From: Bacteroidaceae bacterium
GTDB lineage: Bacteria > Bacteroidota > Bacteroidia > Bacteroidales > Bacteroidaceae
DNA: 64,000 bases
Assembly: GCA_017470425.1 (NCBI GenBank)
Contig: JAFUYT010000001.1
Coordinates: 1-64,000 of the forward strand
Reading direction: 5' to 3'
Shown here: positions 63,314 through 64,000 of the stretch, in pieces
How the letters are laid out: every line of letters begins with the position of its first letter
Position numbering within the stretch: the first letter of the stretch is position 1
Program-made: the position numbers and the translations under genes
Notes under the pieces: model-generated
The model's database searches: none
Seen by the model: the letters and a program-made list of their open reading frames with translations, nothing else
What the model was told of the DNA's origin: nothing

Positions 63314-64000
63314 ATGAGATATAGCATCATTGTTCCCGTCTATAACCGTCCGCAGGAAGTGGCGGAGTTGCTACAGAGCCTGACGAAGCAGACCTTCAGG
63401 GACTTCGACGTGCACATCGTGGAAGATGGCTCCGACGTCGCCTGCCGCGAGGTATGCGACCACTTTGCCAATCGCGTGGACCTGCATTATTATGTAAAAG
63501 AGAACGGCGGACCGGGCGCTGCCCGCAACTATGGCGCCGAGCGTGCCACAGGCGACTATCTCATCGTACTGGACTCCGACGTGGTGCTGCCGCCCGGCTA
63601 TCTTGCCGCCATCGAGCGGGAGCTGGAGGAGACGCCCTGCGATGCCTTCGGCGGCCCCGACCGCGCTCACCCGGATTTCTCGCCCATTCAAAAGGCTATC
63701 AGCTACGCCATGACCTCGTTCTTTACCACCGGCGGTATCCGCGGCGGTTCTTCCGCCCGTAGGGGAAAACGAGGAGCCTTGGACAGGTTCTATCCACGCT
63801 CGTTCAACATGGGTGTAAGCCGCGCGCTGTGGCAGCGTCTGGGCGGTTTCCGCCAGATGCGCTTCGGCGAGGACATCGACTTCAGCTACCGCATCTGCGA
63901 GGCGGGCGCCAGTTGCCGCCTGTTCCCGGAGGCGTGGGTGTGGCACAAGCGCCGCACGGACTTCGGCAAGTTCTTCCGTCAGGTAAAGAACTCGGGAACA
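63314..64000 (+). CDS. Family 2 glycosyltransferase (partial)
   Basis: The frame is open from the ATG at 63314 to the window's end (229 residues seen). It starts MRYSIIVPVYNRPQEVAELL and has the GT2 nucleotide-sugar features VEDGSDVACREV, GGPGAARNYGAERA, the DXD-type metal site LDSDVVLP, and GGFRQMRFGEDIDFSYRICEAG near 180-200. It transfers a sugar to an unknown acceptor, probably in surface polysaccharide or lipid glycosylation. The C-terminus, including any membrane segment, lies outside the window. Confidence 0.88.
   Translation, partial: MRYSIIVPVYNRPQEVAELLQSLTKQTFRDFDVHIVEDGSDVACREVCDHFANRVDLHYYVKENGGPGAARNYGAERATGDYLIVLDSDVVLPPGYLAAIERELEETPCDAFGGPDRAHPDFSPIQKAISYAMTSFFTTGGIRGGSSARRGKRGALDRFYPRSFNMGVSRALWQRLGGFRQMRFGEDIDFSYRICEAGASCRLFPEAWVWHKRRTDFGKFFRQVKNSGT

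Overview
The window looks like chromosomal DNA of a Bacteroidota, most likely a Prevotella-like member of the Bacteroidales. Support: about two dozen promoters carry the Bacteroidota -7 box TAnnTTTG; secreted proteins end in short type IX secretion (T9SS) sorting tails; and family content is typical of the group (DUF4105, PCMD domains, DUF3109, DUF2851, the long LepB, the sppA/lpxK/pnp/thiL neighbourhood). GC content is high for the group, except for AT-rich intergenic stretches. No rRNA, tRNA, CRISPR array or intact transposase was seen.

Layout. 1-8 kb: a membrane-anchored AraC-type regulator diverges from punA-thiL, then lpxK and the convergent sppA. 6.8-18 kb: an exported-protein cluster with a DUF4105/Lnb-like membrane protein, two large multidomain T9SS proteins, a PCMD lipoprotein and an outer-membrane barrel. 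18-34 kb: mainly housekeeping genes: NSS transporter, VanZ-like protein, dapB-lepB-ung-DUF3109 operon, DUF2851-dprA, greA-HIT, NfeD-flotillin-thioredoxin-like operon, an unknown protein, a membrane MutS homologue and a lipoprotein. 34-36 kb: a gene-poor, repeat-rich stretch that ends in a frameshifted AbiD/F-type HEPN gene with a hairpin leader. 37-44 kb: a dockerin-bearing subtilisin beside a three-cohesin surface protein. 44-45.5 kb: fucO. 46-56 kb: a biosynthetic cluster of outer-membrane porin, two-module NRPS with terminal reductase (C-A-T-C-A-T-R) and MATE exporter. 56-64 kb: metG, rnr, a sugar-epimerase-like SDR, a PAP2 membrane protein and the start of a family 2 glycosyltransferase.

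How the parts work together. The NRPS most simply makes an N-capped dipeptide released reductively as an aldehyde, which can cyclise to a pyrazinone; the MATE protein would export it across the inner membrane and the porin could pass it across the outer membrane. The protease and cohesin proteins are both T9SS substrates with complementary Ca-dependent modules, so they may form a surface complex.

The most unusual feature of the window is the number of short palindromic or repetitive DNA insertions sitting in frame inside conserved genes: thiL, dapB, metG (two places), rnr, the MutS homologue, the protease and the 35.9 kb gene. Those in dapB and metG share a 17-base core (16/17 identical) and add the same peptide pattern GExGEGLL, consistent with a mobile palindromic element that tolerates coding sequence. 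Other points are a 46-bp perfect palindrome leading into nine 22-bp repeats (11.4 kb), a candidate small RNA (30.4-30.5 kb), and start codons of lpxK and the PAP2 gene that abut AT-rich simple repeats.
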